Of a stretch of DNA of 51,045 bases, positions 7,401 through 15,123 are shown one piece after another. Positions within the stretch are counted from its first letter, which is position 1, and the number at the start of each line of letters is the position of its first letter. The stretch spans positions 1 through 51,045 of the forward strand of contig JAJEIP010000024.1 in assembly GCA_022827885.1 (NCBI GenBank), read 5' to 3'. The position numbers and the translations under genes were made by a program. The DNA comes from Candidatus Poribacteria bacterium. Its GTDB lineage: Bacteria > Poribacteria > WGA-4E > WGA-3G. Under the pieces are notes generated by a model. That model was not told the origin of the DNA and made no database searches. It was given only the letters and a program-made list of their open reading frames with translations.

Positions 7401-10232
7401 TACAGCAACGATAGTGCCGCCCCCAACACCGCCCTCGGGTCCCAAATCAATGAGGTAATCTGCGGAGTTGACGACCTCCAGATTATGCTCAACAACGACA
7501 ACCGTGTTGCCGTCGTCTACGAGCCGATGCAGTATCGTCAACAGTTTATTTACATCGTCAAAGTGTAAACCGGTTGTGGGTTCATCGAGGATATAGAGCG
7601 TTTTGCCTGTGCCGCGTTTAGAGAGTTCCCGCGAGAGTTTGATGCGCTGTGCTTCACCGCCTGACAGTGTAGGCGCGGGTTGTCCGAGTTTAATGTAATC
7701 CAAACCGACATCGTGGAGCAGTTTCAATCCCCTCGCGACCCTTGGAATATCGGCAAAATGTGCGAGCGCGGTGTCAATATCCATTTCAAGGACTTCAGAG
7801 ATGTTTTTCTCCTTGTATTTAATGGCGAGGGTTTCACTATTGAAGCGTTTTCCTTCACAGACCTCACACTCCACCCACACATCGGAGAGGAGTCCCATAT
7901 CGACCTTCTTCGCGCCGTTACCGGTACACGCTTCACATCTGCCGCCAGCGACGTTAAAACTAAACCGTCCGGGTTTATAGCCGCGCAATTTCGCCTCGGG
8001 CAACCCCGCATAGAGTGCGCGTATCGCATCGAAAACCTTTGTATAGGTCGCTGCGTTGGAACGTGGCGTTCGCCCGATAGGCGCCATATCAATGTTGATA
8101 ATTTTGTCAATGACCTCAGAGACAGGAACATTTTTTTCGTCAATGATACCTCGAATATCGTCGTAATCCCCCGGCACAGTCTTTGCTTTCATGAGGTCGC
8201 GGGCGAGTGCGTTGTAGAGAATATCGTGAATTAAGGAGCTCTTCCCGGACCCACTCACACCTGTTACACAACAGAGGGTCCCAACCGGTATTTTAGGGCT
8301 GATCTCTTGAAGATTGTTCTGGCGTGCGTTGCAGATTTGCACCCACTTATCTCCTATCGGACGACGGGATTCCGGCTGCACGATGACCTTATCGCCTCGG
8401 AGATATTGCGCCGTGAGTGTATTGCTCTCCTTCATGAACTGTGCCGGTGTACCGATATCCGTTATCTTCCCCCCCTTAATACCCGCACCGGGACCGAAAT
8501 CGACAATCAAATCAGCCACCAACATGGTCGCCTCATCGTGTTCAACGACGATGACAGTGTTGCCCTGATCTCGCAAGTTTAAGAGGGTCATCAGCAACCC
8601 GGCGTGGTCGCGTGGATGCAAACCGATGCTCGGTTCATCAAGGACGTAGGTGACATCACGTAATCCAGCACCTACTTGGCTGGCGAGACGAATTCGTTGT
8701 GCTTCGCCACCGGAGAGTGTCGGTGCGGGACGTGCGAGCGTTAGGTATCCCAATCCGACATCCATAAGGAATCCAATCCGTCCTCGAATTTCTTTTAAGA
8801 GTTCCGATGCGATGAACGCCTCACGCTCTGGAAGTACCAACTCACCGAAGAATTCGGATGCGTCCTGAATGGACATTTCAAGAACGTCCGTAATGGAGGT
8901 ATCGCCTATCGTTACGGCTTTTATCCACGGGTTCAGTCGGGTTCCCTCACAGGTCCTGCAGGACATTTTGACGAAATAATCGGGATAGGTATCGTCATTG
9001 GTTTCATCATCTTCAAAGTGGTATCTCTGTTCTTCCGTTGGAATAATCCCGTGAAAATGGACACGATATTGCCGTCGTTGCTTCCGCCCTCTGGATCTCC
9101 CTGTACTGGGGGGTGTAATCGTAAGAATATCGTCACCGGTGCCGTAGAGAATCGCATGCTGTTGTTCCGGTGTGAGGTCTTTCCAAGGGGTGTCAATATC
9201 GAACCCGAGGTGTTTTGCGAGTGCTTCAGCGATCACCTTTTCCTTGGCGGTGCTTCGTGTATTAAGGGGTCCCCATAGACTTATGGCACCTTGCATGATA
9301 GAGAGGGTATCATCCGCGACAATCAACCTTGGTAAGATGCCCATCTCCACACCTAACCCTCGACATTTCTCGCACATGCCATCGGGATTATTGAAAGAGA
9401 AGTGTCTCGGTTCCGGTTTCACGAAGCTGATCCGGCAGTGTGCGCACGTATAGTCTTCACTAAACAGTAGGTCGTCTTCCTCTGACGTAAACGGAGACCC
9501 CACGCCTTCAGTAGGAACGACGTGAACCAAGAGACTCCCGTCCCCACGCATGAGTGCAGTCTCCACGGCTCGAGCGACGCGCGGTTCACACCCGTCTTTG
9601 ATAACAATCCGGTCGATGACGACATCGATGTCGTGACGTTGATTGGGATTGAGGGTTAGCCCTGGTCGGAGTTCATATATTTCACCGTCGATTCGCAATC
9701 TCGCGAAACCTGCTGTGCGTAAATCCTCAAGTTCTCTTTCGTGGGCACCGCGGGAACCTCTGAGTATCGGGGCTAAGATGATAAGTCTGGTGCGCTCTGG
9801 ATAGTCAAGCAAAGCCTGAACGATATCTGCGGGAGTTTGTGAACCGACTTCACGTCCGCAGTCGGGACAGTGGAATTGTCCTACACGGGCATAAAGGACA
9901 CGCAGGTAGTCGTAGATCTCGGTCACAGTTGCCACTGTGGAGCGTGGGTTATGTCCTGTTGACCCCTGATCAATGGCGATAGATGGAGATAATCCAACAA
10001 TCTCGTCGACATCCGGCTTGCCGAGCTGCCCTAAAAACTGCCGGGCATACGCCGATAAAGACTCGATGTATCGGCGTTGTCCTTCGGCGTAAACGGTATC
10101 AATTGCCATCGAAGACTTACCTGAACCGCTCACGCCCGTGAAGACGATGAGTTTGTCTTTTGGGAGTTGGATATCAATATTTCTGAGATTGTGCTCGCGC
10201 GCACCCTGCACGAGGATCGACTCTTCTATCAT
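4434..10232 (-). CDS. uvrA: Excinuclease ABC subunit A, tandem fusion of two UvrA units
   Basis: UvrA finds bulky DNA damage and loads UvrB in nucleotide excision repair. Standard UvrA is about 940 residues; this protein has 1932. Residues 1 to ~960 form one complete UvrA and ~990 to 1932 a second. All four ABC ATPase sites look intact: Walker A GVSGSGKSS, GVSGSGKSS, GVSGSGKTS and GVSGCGKSS; signatures LSGGEAQRI, LSGGEAQRI, LSGGEMRRI and LSGGEAQRV; Walker B LDEP (three) and MDEP. Cys-pair zinc modules (CPDC, CAHC...CEKC, CEAC...CEVC, and equivalents in the second unit) occur in both halves. Long fused UvrA proteins are annotated in chlamydiae, so the fusion has precedent. Two low-complexity linkers, at residues ~964-1000 and ~1528-1560, look like repeat DNA taken into the frame. 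Era lies 110 nt upstream; uvrC is elsewhere in the window (41783). Confidence 0.95.
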   Translation of the reverse strand: MIEESILVQGAREHNLRNIDIQLPKDKLIVFTGVSGSGKSSMAIDTVYAEGQRRYIESLSAYARQFLGQLGKPDVDEIVGLSPSIAIDQGSTGHNPRSTVATVTEIYDYLRVLYARVGQFHCPDCGREVGSQTPADIVQALLDYPERTRLIILAPILRGSRGAHERELEDLRTAGFARLRIDGEIYELRPGLTLNPNQRHDIDVVIDRIVIKDGCEPRVARAVETALMRGDGSLLVHVVPTEGVGSPFTSEEDDLLFSEDYTCAHCRISFVKPEPRHFSFNNPDGMCEKCRGLGVEMGILPRLIVADDTLSIMQGAISLWGPLNTRSTAKEKVIAEALAKHLGFDIDTPWKDLTPEQQHAILYGTGDDILTITPPSTGRSRGRKQRRQYRVHFHGIIPTEEQRYHFEDDETNDDTYPDYFVKMSCRTCEGTRLNPWIKAVTIGDTSITDVLEMSIQDASEFFGELVLPEREAFIASELLKEIRGRIGFLMDVGLGYLTLARPAPTLSGGEAQRIRLASQVGAGLRDVTYVLDEPSIGLHPRDHAGLLMTLLNLRDQGNTVIVVEHDEATMLVADLIVDFGPGAGIKGGKITDIGTPAQFMKESNTLTAQYLRGDKVIVQPESRRPIGDKWVQICNARQNNLQEISPKIPVGTLCCVTGVSGSGKSSLIHDILYNALARDLMKAKTVPGDYDDIRGIIDEKNVPVSEVIDKIINIDMAPIGRTPRSNAATYTKVFDAIRALYAGLPEAKLRGYKPGRFSFNVAGGRCEACTGNGAKKVDMGLLSDVWVECEVCEGKRFNSETLAIKYKEKNISEVLEMDIDTALAHFADIPRVARGLKLLHDVGLDYIKLGQPAPTLSGGEAQRIKLSRELSKRGTGKTLYILDEPTTGLHFDDVNKLLTILHRLVDDGNTVVVVEHNLEVVNSADYLIDLGPEGGVGGGTIVAVGTPEQIAEMPESYTGRALQGDFEILKNGRMEETEGWKKWKDGKLSEASSLPVFQSDPKAIAVRGATENNLKNVDIDIPHRKMTALTGVSGSGKTSLALDTVYAEGQRRYIETLSTYARQFIGQMEKPKVSKIEGLSPAIAISHANAGQNPRSTVATITEIHDGLRTLYARWGKPYCPDCQVAVQPQTAEEITEQVFGILREQRVDVLAPLTNFLLLPEGQEGVARGKIVDVNASESAFGLKGNEDYADVFRRLQRAGFVRVQIDGEIHRLDEVPKLSRGIHHEIFIVIDRVELVDEERSRFTEAVELALVQSGGFVLIEKRERGQTTGRHFLSEHAMCRSCGNNFGQLTPRHFSFNNKVGACDFCDGRGRNMHPPYEACNQCHGTRLKPFPSCVRFEDMRVSELMALSITEVIEFFNTRLKQIDVQIADEARDGNADLPVTKGVSTSRATHPALHIHTSPEFEAEVLRQIRTRLQFLENIGLGYLALERGAPTLSGGEMRRIQLASQLGSGLTGVTYILDEPSIGLHPRDQERLIAALKELRDIGNSVLVVEHDRDTILAADHVIDFGPQAGKGGGQIVAIGTPDTFVGAGSPRPTSNQQLIARDPQGEIKKSLTHAYLSNEVEIPVPKTRREGIGKQLAIFGAKTNNLKDINVKIPLGTLTCVTGVSGCGKSSFVEGTLKPALESRSSIKTGDPKDRRYTHYLGDGNREPIYNDYGQPEYKRIRGVSHIKRLINVDQKVIGETPRSNPATYTDLFTKIRELFADQHDAKMRGYSMGAFSFNLAQGQCHVCEGHRFNRVEMHFLPDVWMPCETCNSTGYSMETLEIRYNGKNIAEVLSMTVDEALAFFSESPRICRTLQMLTDVGLGYIELGQSATTLSGGEAQRVKLAKELARRQTGSTLYIMDEPTTGLHFDDIQKLLKVLNRLVDAGNTIIAVEHNIDVIKSADWIIDLGPEGSKGGGEIVAMGTPEEVASVQESHTARFLREVL
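5620..5640. repeat. Dispersed G/C palindrome captured inside uvrA (VGAGSPRP)
   Basis: The bases GCGGGGATCCTGCCCCTACG are an imperfect hairpin of the same design as the intergenic ones at 16205 and 25558 (variable stem, then CCCCTACG). On the uvrA strand they encode V-G-A-G-S-P-R-P at the boundary between the third and fourth ATPase modules, where UvrA proteins normally have no such segment. This looks like insertion of a mobile palindrome in a tolerant reading frame. Confidence 0.6.
7276..7321. repeat. 17-bp tandem repeat in the UvrA-UvrA linker
   Basis: On the uvrA strand a 17-bp unit, ATGGAAGGATGGAAGAA, occurs about 2.7 times (second unit ACGGAAGG..., third partial). Next to it, at about 7240-7261, an 8-bp unit GGAAGACT is repeated 2.5 times. 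Both fall in the junction between the two UvrA halves and encode the Gly/Lys/Glu/Trp-rich linker. A 17-bp unit is not a multiple of three, so a copy-number change would shift the frame. Confidence 0.7.
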
Positions 10233-10342
10233 CTTTTTAACTATTTGGCTCCTGGTCTGCCTTCCACTTCGTTTCAGGCAGGGTTTTGGTTAATGCTTGA
10301 CTGGGTTGGAGGCGATTAAGGCTTTTAACCAGAAGAACGCAG

Positions 10343-11263
10343 TTAAATATCTGCGAAACCGCCTAACTCTTTGAGTTTGCGGGTGTCTTTGCGCCAATCG
10401 GCTTTGACTGTTACGTAAAGTTCTAAAAAAACGCGGGTATCTAAGAATTTCTCAATATCAATCCGGGCAAGCTCGCCGACCCGTTTAATCATTTTGCCGC
10501 CTTTACCGATAATAATTTGCTTTTGTGTTTGTCGTTCTGCATAGACAATGGCTCGGATATAGGTAATTTCACCTGATTTATTATTTCTCTGGCGTTTTTC
10601 AAATTCTTCGATAATGACAGCAGAGGCGTAAGGTATTTCGCGTTGGGTCAGGAGCATAATCTTTTCACGAACGGTTTCAGCGATGAAAAAACGTTCCGGG
10701 AGGTCGCTGAGTTGGTCCTCAGGAAAATAGCGAGGTCCGAGGGGTAGGTACGTTTCGATCTGCTCAAGCAGGAGCGGCACACCATCGGCAGTTAATGCGG
10801 AGATAGGTATCATGTGTGCGAATTCAAATTTCTGATTGTAGTCCTCAAAAAGCGGGAGCAAGGTTGGCTTCGCGACGAGATCCACCTTATTCAGAACGAG
10901 AATTGTTGTGAGTTTACTGCGCTTGAGGCGTTTCAGGATTCTATCCTCGATCTCACGGTCTGGGCGCGTAGCATCAATCACAAAAAGGACAACATCGGCG
11001 TCTCCTAAAGCCCCATACGCGGTTTTGACCATTTCACTTTGTAAGCGGTACTTGGGGTTCATCAGCCCAGGCGTATCGACAAAGATAATTTGATGGGCAT
11101 CGGTGGTGACAATCCCCCGAATTTGATTTCGAGTCGTTTGTGGTTTCGGGGTGACGATAGCGAGTTTCTGCCCTAAAATGGTATTGAGCAGGGTGGATTT
11201 ACCGACGTTAGGTGCGCCGATAATGCTAACGTACCCGGATTTGAAGCTTTGATTTTCGTCCAT
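10343..11263 (-). CDS. era: GTPase Era (30S ribosome assembly)
   Basis: Era binds 16S rRNA and GTP and acts in 30S subunit maturation. The start was set at 11263 (M-D-E-N-Q-S-F-K-S-G-Y-V), giving 306 residues, the usual Era length. The open frame runs 55 codons further upstream, but that part is the frame-shifted remnant of a toxin gene. G1 GAPNVGKST, switch region T-T-R-N-Q-I-R-G, G3 DTPG, G4 NKVD and a C-terminal KH domain with I-I-G-K-G-G-K are all visible. No clear Shine-Dalgarno precedes the chosen ATG. uvrA follows after 110 nt on the same strand, so the two may be co-transcribed. Confidence 0.95.
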   Translation of the reverse strand: MDENQSFKSGYVSIIGAPNVGKSTLLNTILGQKLAIVTPKPQTTRNQIRGIVTTDAHQIIFVDTPGLMNPKYRLQSEMVKTAYGALGDADVVLFVIDATRPDREIEDRILKRLKRSKLTTILVLNKVDLVAKPTLLPLFEDYNQKFEFAHMIPISALTADGVPLLLEQIETYLPLGPRYFPEDQLSDLPERFFIAETVREKIMLLTQREIPYASAVIIEEFEKRQRNNKSGEITYIRAIVYAERQTQKQIIIGKGGKMIKRVGELARIDIEKFLDTRVFLELYVTVKADWRKDTRKLKELGGFADI

Positions 11264-11322
11264 AATTTTTGAAGATAGATGGATGTTGTGATATGTATGA
11301 GTAAAACAAATAGAAACAGTTT

Positions 11323-11428
11323 TTAGATACCTACGCGTACAACTTCTCCTGCCTTGAGAGTTTCCAGTATAGAATTGACGTGAGGAATCAGAGGTGCAAG
11401 GCAAGTTTTCATCAAGCAGCACGCGCAT
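11323..11428 (-). pseudogene. DUF5615-type PIN-like toxin, internally deleted remnant
   Basis: The frame starts M-R-V-L-L-D-E-N-L-P, the usual opening of DUF5615 PIN-like toxins, and overlaps the end of the DUF433 antitoxin gene as such toxins do. The homology then breaks off. In another frame the same short stretch reads L-A-P-L-I-P-H-V-N-S-I-L-E-T-L-K-A-G-E-V followed by V-R-V-G-I and a stop at 11325-11323, which looks like the normal C-terminus of such a toxin. About 80 codons between the two ends are missing and the join is out of frame. The toxin is very likely inactive. Confidence 0.65.
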
Positions 11429-11627
11429 CCACGGACTCCAGAGTCATCTTCAAATAAGCAATTGCTTGTTCACGCGATACTGTGGGAAAGTGGTCAAGGA
11501 ATTTATTGAGTGAATCCCCTGCGACAAGGTGTTGAATCAGACTTTCAACGGGCACACGGGTCCCGGCAAATACTAAGGTACCGTTCATGACGCTTGGGTT
11601 TTGGGAGATAATTTGTTCCTTCTTCAT
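11412..11627 (-). CDS. DUF433 antitoxin-like protein
   Basis: A 71-residue protein of the DUF433 family: N-P-x-V-M-x-G-T-x-V-F-x-G-T-R-V-P-V near the start, then the helix-turn-helix-like part L-N-K-F-L-D-H-F-P and the repeated pattern of short helices. DUF433 proteins usually pair with a DUF5615 PIN-like toxin in the same operon. Here the downstream partner is only a deleted remnant, overlapping by 17 nt, so this antitoxin appears orphaned. The start has a strong Shine-Dalgarno (AGGAGG, 9-10 nt upstream). Confidence 0.8.
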   Translation of the reverse strand: MKKEQIISQNPSVMNGTLVFAGTRVPVESLIQHLVAGDSLNKFLDHFPTVSREQAIAYLKMTLESVDARAA

Positions 11628-11739
11628 AGCGCGCTTCCTCCTATTTATATCTTAGTCAGGCCGTGCGCCCCAGAACTCTGAAAATTCTTCAAAGGATTTA
11701 GCTGCAACGCAGTCTGCGAACACTGAACAACTTTAAATT

Positions 11740-11768
11740 ATTATAGCATATCGAAAGGAGTTTTCCAA
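11740..11768 (-). promoter_or_regulatory. Promoter upstream of the DUF433 gene
   Basis: Minus strand TTGGAA (11768-11763), 17-nt spacer, TATAAT (11745-11740) preceded by TGC. This is about 110 nt upstream of the antitoxin start. The -10 is a perfect match and the -35 is partial. Confidence 0.55.
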
Positions 11769-11796
11769 ATTAGAATTCACAGGGAAGCCCTGAATC

Positions 11797-12411
11797 TTAG
11801 GCATTCTGTTCCTCAATCTGATGCAATGCCTCGCTGATGTAGCGGCGAATCCATTCGCTCTCAGTGGCATCTGCCAATTCGTTGAGTGCGGAGACGGCTT
11901 GTGGATTACCGATTCTGCCTAAAGCGACAACAGCGGCGGAACAGACGGCTCTGTCGGTGTCCCAGATGCTGCTCATGAGTGCCTCTATAATCTGGACAGG
12001 CGGGTTTGAAGCCCTTCCTTCATCAAGACCTAATTCGCCGAGAGCGACAACAGCGGCGCATCGCATGTCAACGTCTTCGTCTTGCAGAAATGGGATGAGT
12101 ACATCAATCGCGCGTGGGTCTCGGATATGTCCAAGGGAAGAGATAGCGAAACGGCGAACGGTTGAATTGTTATCACTTAAGGCATTGATGAGCGGCGCGA
12201 CGGCATGAACATCGCCGACACCACCTAATCCTTCAGCGGCATAAGCCCGCATTTCGGAGGATTCCGATTGCAGTTTTCGCAATAACACGCGGGTCGGGAA
12301 ATATCGCCAATTCCTGAGAGGACCGTCTCGATGTGAGAACCACGTGATGAACTTGCGGAGCTTTTGCTGCAGGGACAAATTTGAAGCAGCGTTTACAGTT
12401 TCGCGTGCCAT
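11797..12411 (-). CDS. HEAT-repeat protein
   Basis: A 204-residue protein with about four HEAT / PBS-lyase-like repeats: R-A-Y-A-A-E-G-L-G, R-F-A-I-S-S-L-G-H-I, R-C-A-A-V-V-A-L-G-E-L and C-S-A-A-V-V-A-L-G-R-I, each followed by a P-L-I / V-L-I helix. These form a curved solenoid for protein binding; no catalytic residues are present. A Shine-Dalgarno-like GAGGTGG lies just upstream of the ATG. The gene begins 118 nt after the tnpB stop, so the right end of the tnpB element lies in its leader and it may now be read from the element. Confidence 0.8.
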   Translation of the reverse strand: MARETVNAASNLSLQQKLRKFITWFSHRDGPLRNWRYFPTRVLLRKLQSESSEMRAYAAEGLGGVGDVHAVAPLINALSDNNSTVRRFAISSLGHIRDPRAIDVLIPFLQDEDVDMRCAAVVALGELGLDEGRASNPPVQIIEALMSSIWDTDRAVCSAAVVALGRIGNPQAVSALNELADATESEWIRRYISEALHQIEEQNA

Positions 12412-12439
12412 GGTGCCACCTCGCTCACTTTAGCAACGT

Positions 12440-12535
12440 CAATGGTACCCACAACCTAAAGGTTGGGGCTTGTGCTTCCTCGCGACTGCGGTTTTCTCTA
12501 AGAGTCCACCGTCTGAGTGTCGCTCCACTTTAGGC
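12440..12535 (-). ncRNA. Probable omega (reRNA) scaffold at the 3' end of tnpB
   Basis: In IS605/IS1341 elements the guide RNA scaffold overlaps the end of tnpB and runs to the right end of the element. Here the 90 nt after the tnpB stop hold paired segments and end in the hairpin AAGCCCCAACCTTTAGGTTG, followed by TGGGT. The guide would lie just beyond, toward 12420. Borders are approximate and the call rests on position and hairpin only. Confidence 0.5.
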
Positions 12536-13829
12536 AACCAAGCCTGCCCGTTTGATATTGATAGCAGCGTTTACGTCTCTGTCGTGGTGTGAACCACAGT
12601 CAGGACACGTCCACTGTCTATCTGAAAGAGAGAGTGCTTTGTTATGGTATCCACAATCACTGCAAGGTTTTGTTGTCGCTGTCCATGGTTCGATTTTGAC
12701 AAAGGTTTTACCGTGTTTGGCACACTTCTGTTCCAGTATTTGCAGAAACTGGTAAAAGGCGTGATCAGAGACTTTGCGTCCCCAAAGCCGTTTCATACCG
12801 TCAAGGTTCAGCGTTTCAAAACAGAGTGTGTCAAACTCTATGCAAAGTTCGGTAGCAAGTTTCCATTGCCAATCTTCTCTTTGTTGGGCAACTTTTCTGT
12901 GGTGTCTTGCCAACGCACGACACGCACGATACCAATTGCCAGAACCTTTGACTTTACGACTCAGTGCTTTGCTGAGAGAGCGCAACGTTTGAAGTGATTG
13001 TTTGAAAAACTCCGGAGATTCTATCTTATCGCCTTCGCTACTTGTGAGGAATGTTTTGTTTCCGTAATCAAAGCCTGCGCTCTTACCCGTCTTGGGTTTG
13101 GGATCGGAATCGTCAACATTCTCGCACGAAAAGCATATCCAATAGTCGCCGCACTTATCACGCTTGAGTGTGATCGTCTTAAGAATGCCTGTAATTTCAC
13201 GGTGTTTATGAAAGGAAAACCACGTATCTATGCAATTGATTTTGATGCGATTTCCTTGAAGTTCGTATCCAGCTTGTGTGAACGTCATAGAATTATATTT
13301 CTGACGCGGTTTGATTTTCGGTCTGCCGACTTTACGGGTTGTGAGACCCGCTTTTCGGTCTTTGATATTGTCGAAAAAAGCGTCTTGAGATTTACCATAA
13401 CGCAGCACTACGTCTTGTATCACTTGACTCGGGAGATCTTTCCAATGCGGTTTTGTCCGCTTTTTGAGTTTCGTAATATGCTTGTTGATACCAGACGCAG
13501 ACAGGTTCTTACCAAATAGACGATAATACCGACGCGCCAAAAGCATAATATGAACGTGGATACCCCACATATCGTCAATCATATTACCGAGTTTGAGTGT
13601 GTTCGATTGATTCTGAATCTTGAATTTGTAGGCTTTTCTCATGGTATCTCTCGTATCTCGCTTTCAATCCCGTTGAAGTGAAGGCAGACACGTAACCTTG
13701 CGATTACGCTTCAACTGTCGGTTTCCAACAAGATACTATTGTTATACAACATTTTTATGTTAAGGTCAAGTTTAATTGAGACGATCAACCGTTACGCCGT
13801 CTACATCCCGTAAGCTAAAGCATGGGGAT
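12448..13829 (-). mobile_element. Solitary tnpB (IS605/IS1341-type) element, ends approximate
   Basis: The element comprises tnpB plus flanking subterminal hairpins: 12448-12468 (CCCACAACCT/AGGTTGGGG type) on the 3' side, and 13672-13715 (GTTGAAG...CTTCAAC) and 13805-13829 (ATCCC...GGGGAT around GC-TAAA-GC) on the 5' side. There is no tnpA (Y1 transposase), so it would need one in trans to move. The ends given are those of the outer hairpins; the true cleavage sites cannot be fixed without an empty-site comparison. Confidence 0.7.
12530..13642 (-). CDS. tnpB: TnpB RNA-guided nuclease (OrfB transposase family)
   Basis: A 370-residue TnpB, the small ancestor-type relative of Cas12. It would use an omega RNA to cut DNA at sites matching the element's right flank and so keep copies of the element. 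The RuvC catalytic acidic residues appear intact: D in G-F-D-Y-G-N-K-T-F, E in F-E-T-L-N-L-D-G-M, and D in H-D-R-D-V-N-A-A-I-N-I. A four-Cys zinc motif (C-S-D-C-G...C-P-D-C-G) sits between the last two. The N-terminal R-K-A-Y-K-F-K-I-Q opening is typical. Length is slightly short of the usual ~400. No tnpA is adjacent. Confidence 0.93.
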   Translation of the reverse strand: MRKAYKFKIQNQSNTLKLGNMIDDMWGIHVHIMLLARRYYRLFGKNLSASGINKHITKLKKRTKPHWKDLPSQVIQDVVLRYGKSQDAFFDNIKDRKAGLTTRKVGRPKIKPRQKYNSMTFTQAGYELQGNRIKINCIDTWFSFHKHREITGILKTITLKRDKCGDYWICFSCENVDDSDPKPKTGKSAGFDYGNKTFLTSSEGDKIESPEFFKQSLQTLRSLSKALSRKVKGSGNWYRACRALARHHRKVAQQREDWQWKLATELCIEFDTLCFETLNLDGMKRLWGRKVSDHAFYQFLQILEQKCAKHGKTFVKIEPWTATTKPCSDCGYHNKALSLSDRQWTCPDCGSHHDRDVNAAINIKRAGLVA

Positions 13830-13886
13830 TTGACGGGGGAGTGTTAAAAACCGCGATAGTGGCACGTCAGATAGATTCAGACAAAA

Positions 13887-15083
13887 TTAGAGATTGATGC
13901 CCAATTCGCTTGCGATAGTATACACATCCTTGTCGCCACGTCCTGAAAGGCAAACAGCTATGACTTTGTCCTTACCCAACTTAGGCGCGAGTTCCCGTAG
14001 ATAGGCAATGGCATGCGCGGATTCCAACGCTGGGATGATGCCCTCTGTCTCCGATAACAATCGGAATCCTTCTACCGCCTCAGCATCGGTAACAGGGACG
14101 TATTCCGCTCTACCGGTCTCACGATAATAACTGTGTTCCGGTCCGACACCGGGGTAATCTAACCCTGCGGAGATGGAATGTGCGGGGGTTATCTGACCGT
14201 CATCTTCTTGCAATAGATAGCACTTCGCACCGTGAAAGACCCCGACACTGCCAGCCGTGAGAGGTGCGGCGTGCCGCCCACTTCGGATGCTTTCGCCTGC
14301 GGCTTCCACACCGATCAGCCGAACGGATTCATCCGCGTAGAACGGATAAAACATGCCGAGTGAATTGCTCCCACCCCCGACACAGGCGACAACACAATCG
14401 GGGAGTGTGCCTTCTTGCTCTAAAATCTGTGATCTCGCTTCGTCGCCGATGACGGATTGGAAGTCTCGGACGATCATCGGATAAGGGTGCGCGCCGACAA
14501 CTGAGCCGAGAAGTAGATACGTGCTTCGGACGTTTGTGACCCAATCGCGGAAGCAGGCGTTGATCGCATCCTTGAGAGTGCGGGACCCGGAGTTAACGGG
14601 CACGACCTTTGCCCCCATGAGTTGCATACGAAAAACATTGAGTGCTTGCCGCTCTATGTCTTCCTCACCCATATAGACTTCGCATTCCATACCGAACTTT
14701 GCGGCGACAGTGGCTGTTGCGACCCCGTGTTGTCCGGCGCCGGTTTCAGCGATGATGCGTTTTTTGCCCATCCAGCGCGCGAGGAGGATTTGACCGATGG
14801 CACTGTTAATTTTGTGTGCACCTGTATGGTTGAGGTCTTCCCGTTTGAGGTATATTTTCGCGCCCCCCAGCGTCTCTGTTAAATGCTCGGCGTAATAGAG
14901 TGGGTTTGGCCGTCCGACGTATTCACGGAGGTAGTACTGAAATTCTTGTTGGAAGTCAGGATTGTCTTTTAGCTTTATGTATGCTTCTTCGAGTTCTAAA
15001 AGGGCGGGCATGAGGGTTTCGGGGACGTATCTGCCTCCGAATTGTCCGAAATGCCCTGTTGCGTCAGGGAGTTGTTGTTGCAT
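13887..15083 (-). CDS. trpB: Tryptophan synthase beta subunit
   Basis: TrpB joins indole and serine to give tryptophan, using pyridoxal phosphate. The 398-residue length is standard. The PLP lysine is K91 in H-T-G-A-H-K-I-N-S; the catalytic glutamate lies in A-E-T-G-A-G-Q-H-G; the phosphate loop is G-G-G-S-N-S. A clear Shine-Dalgarno (GGAG, 8 nt) supports the start. It lies 40 nt downstream of a hydroxyacid dehydrogenase gene and is probably co-transcribed with it. No trpA or other trp gene is nearby, so the alpha subunit must be elsewhere. The sequence type looks like normal TrpB1. Confidence 0.96.
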   Translation of the reverse strand: MQQQLPDATGHFGQFGGRYVPETLMPALLELEEAYIKLKDNPDFQQEFQYYLREYVGRPNPLYYAEHLTETLGGAKIYLKREDLNHTGAHKINSAIGQILLARWMGKKRIIAETGAGQHGVATATVAAKFGMECEVYMGEEDIERQALNVFRMQLMGAKVVPVNSGSRTLKDAINACFRDWVTNVRSTYLLLGSVVGAHPYPMIVRDFQSVIGDEARSQILEQEGTLPDCVVACVGGGSNSLGMFYPFYADESVRLIGVEAAGESIRSGRHAAPLTAGSVGVFHGAKCYLLQEDDGQITPAHSISAGLDYPGVGPEHSYYRETGRAEYVPVTDAEAVEGFRLLSETEGIIPALESAHAIAYLRELAPKLGKDKVIAVCLSGRGDKDVYTIASELGINL

Positions 15084-15123
15084 GTAAGTTCTCCAATGAT
15101 TACGGCACAGCGGAGGGTGCCTA

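Noticed and set aside
4995-10200. Several plus-strand frames of 60-184 codons across uvrA
   Set aside because: All are shadows of the uvrA frame, which carries uninterrupted UvrA motifs over its whole length.
11264-11428. Upstream extension of Era by 55 residues
   Set aside because: The extra part is the frame-shifted remnant of a DUF5615 toxin. Era homology starts after M-D-E-N-Q-S-F-K-S-G and the length without the extension is normal.
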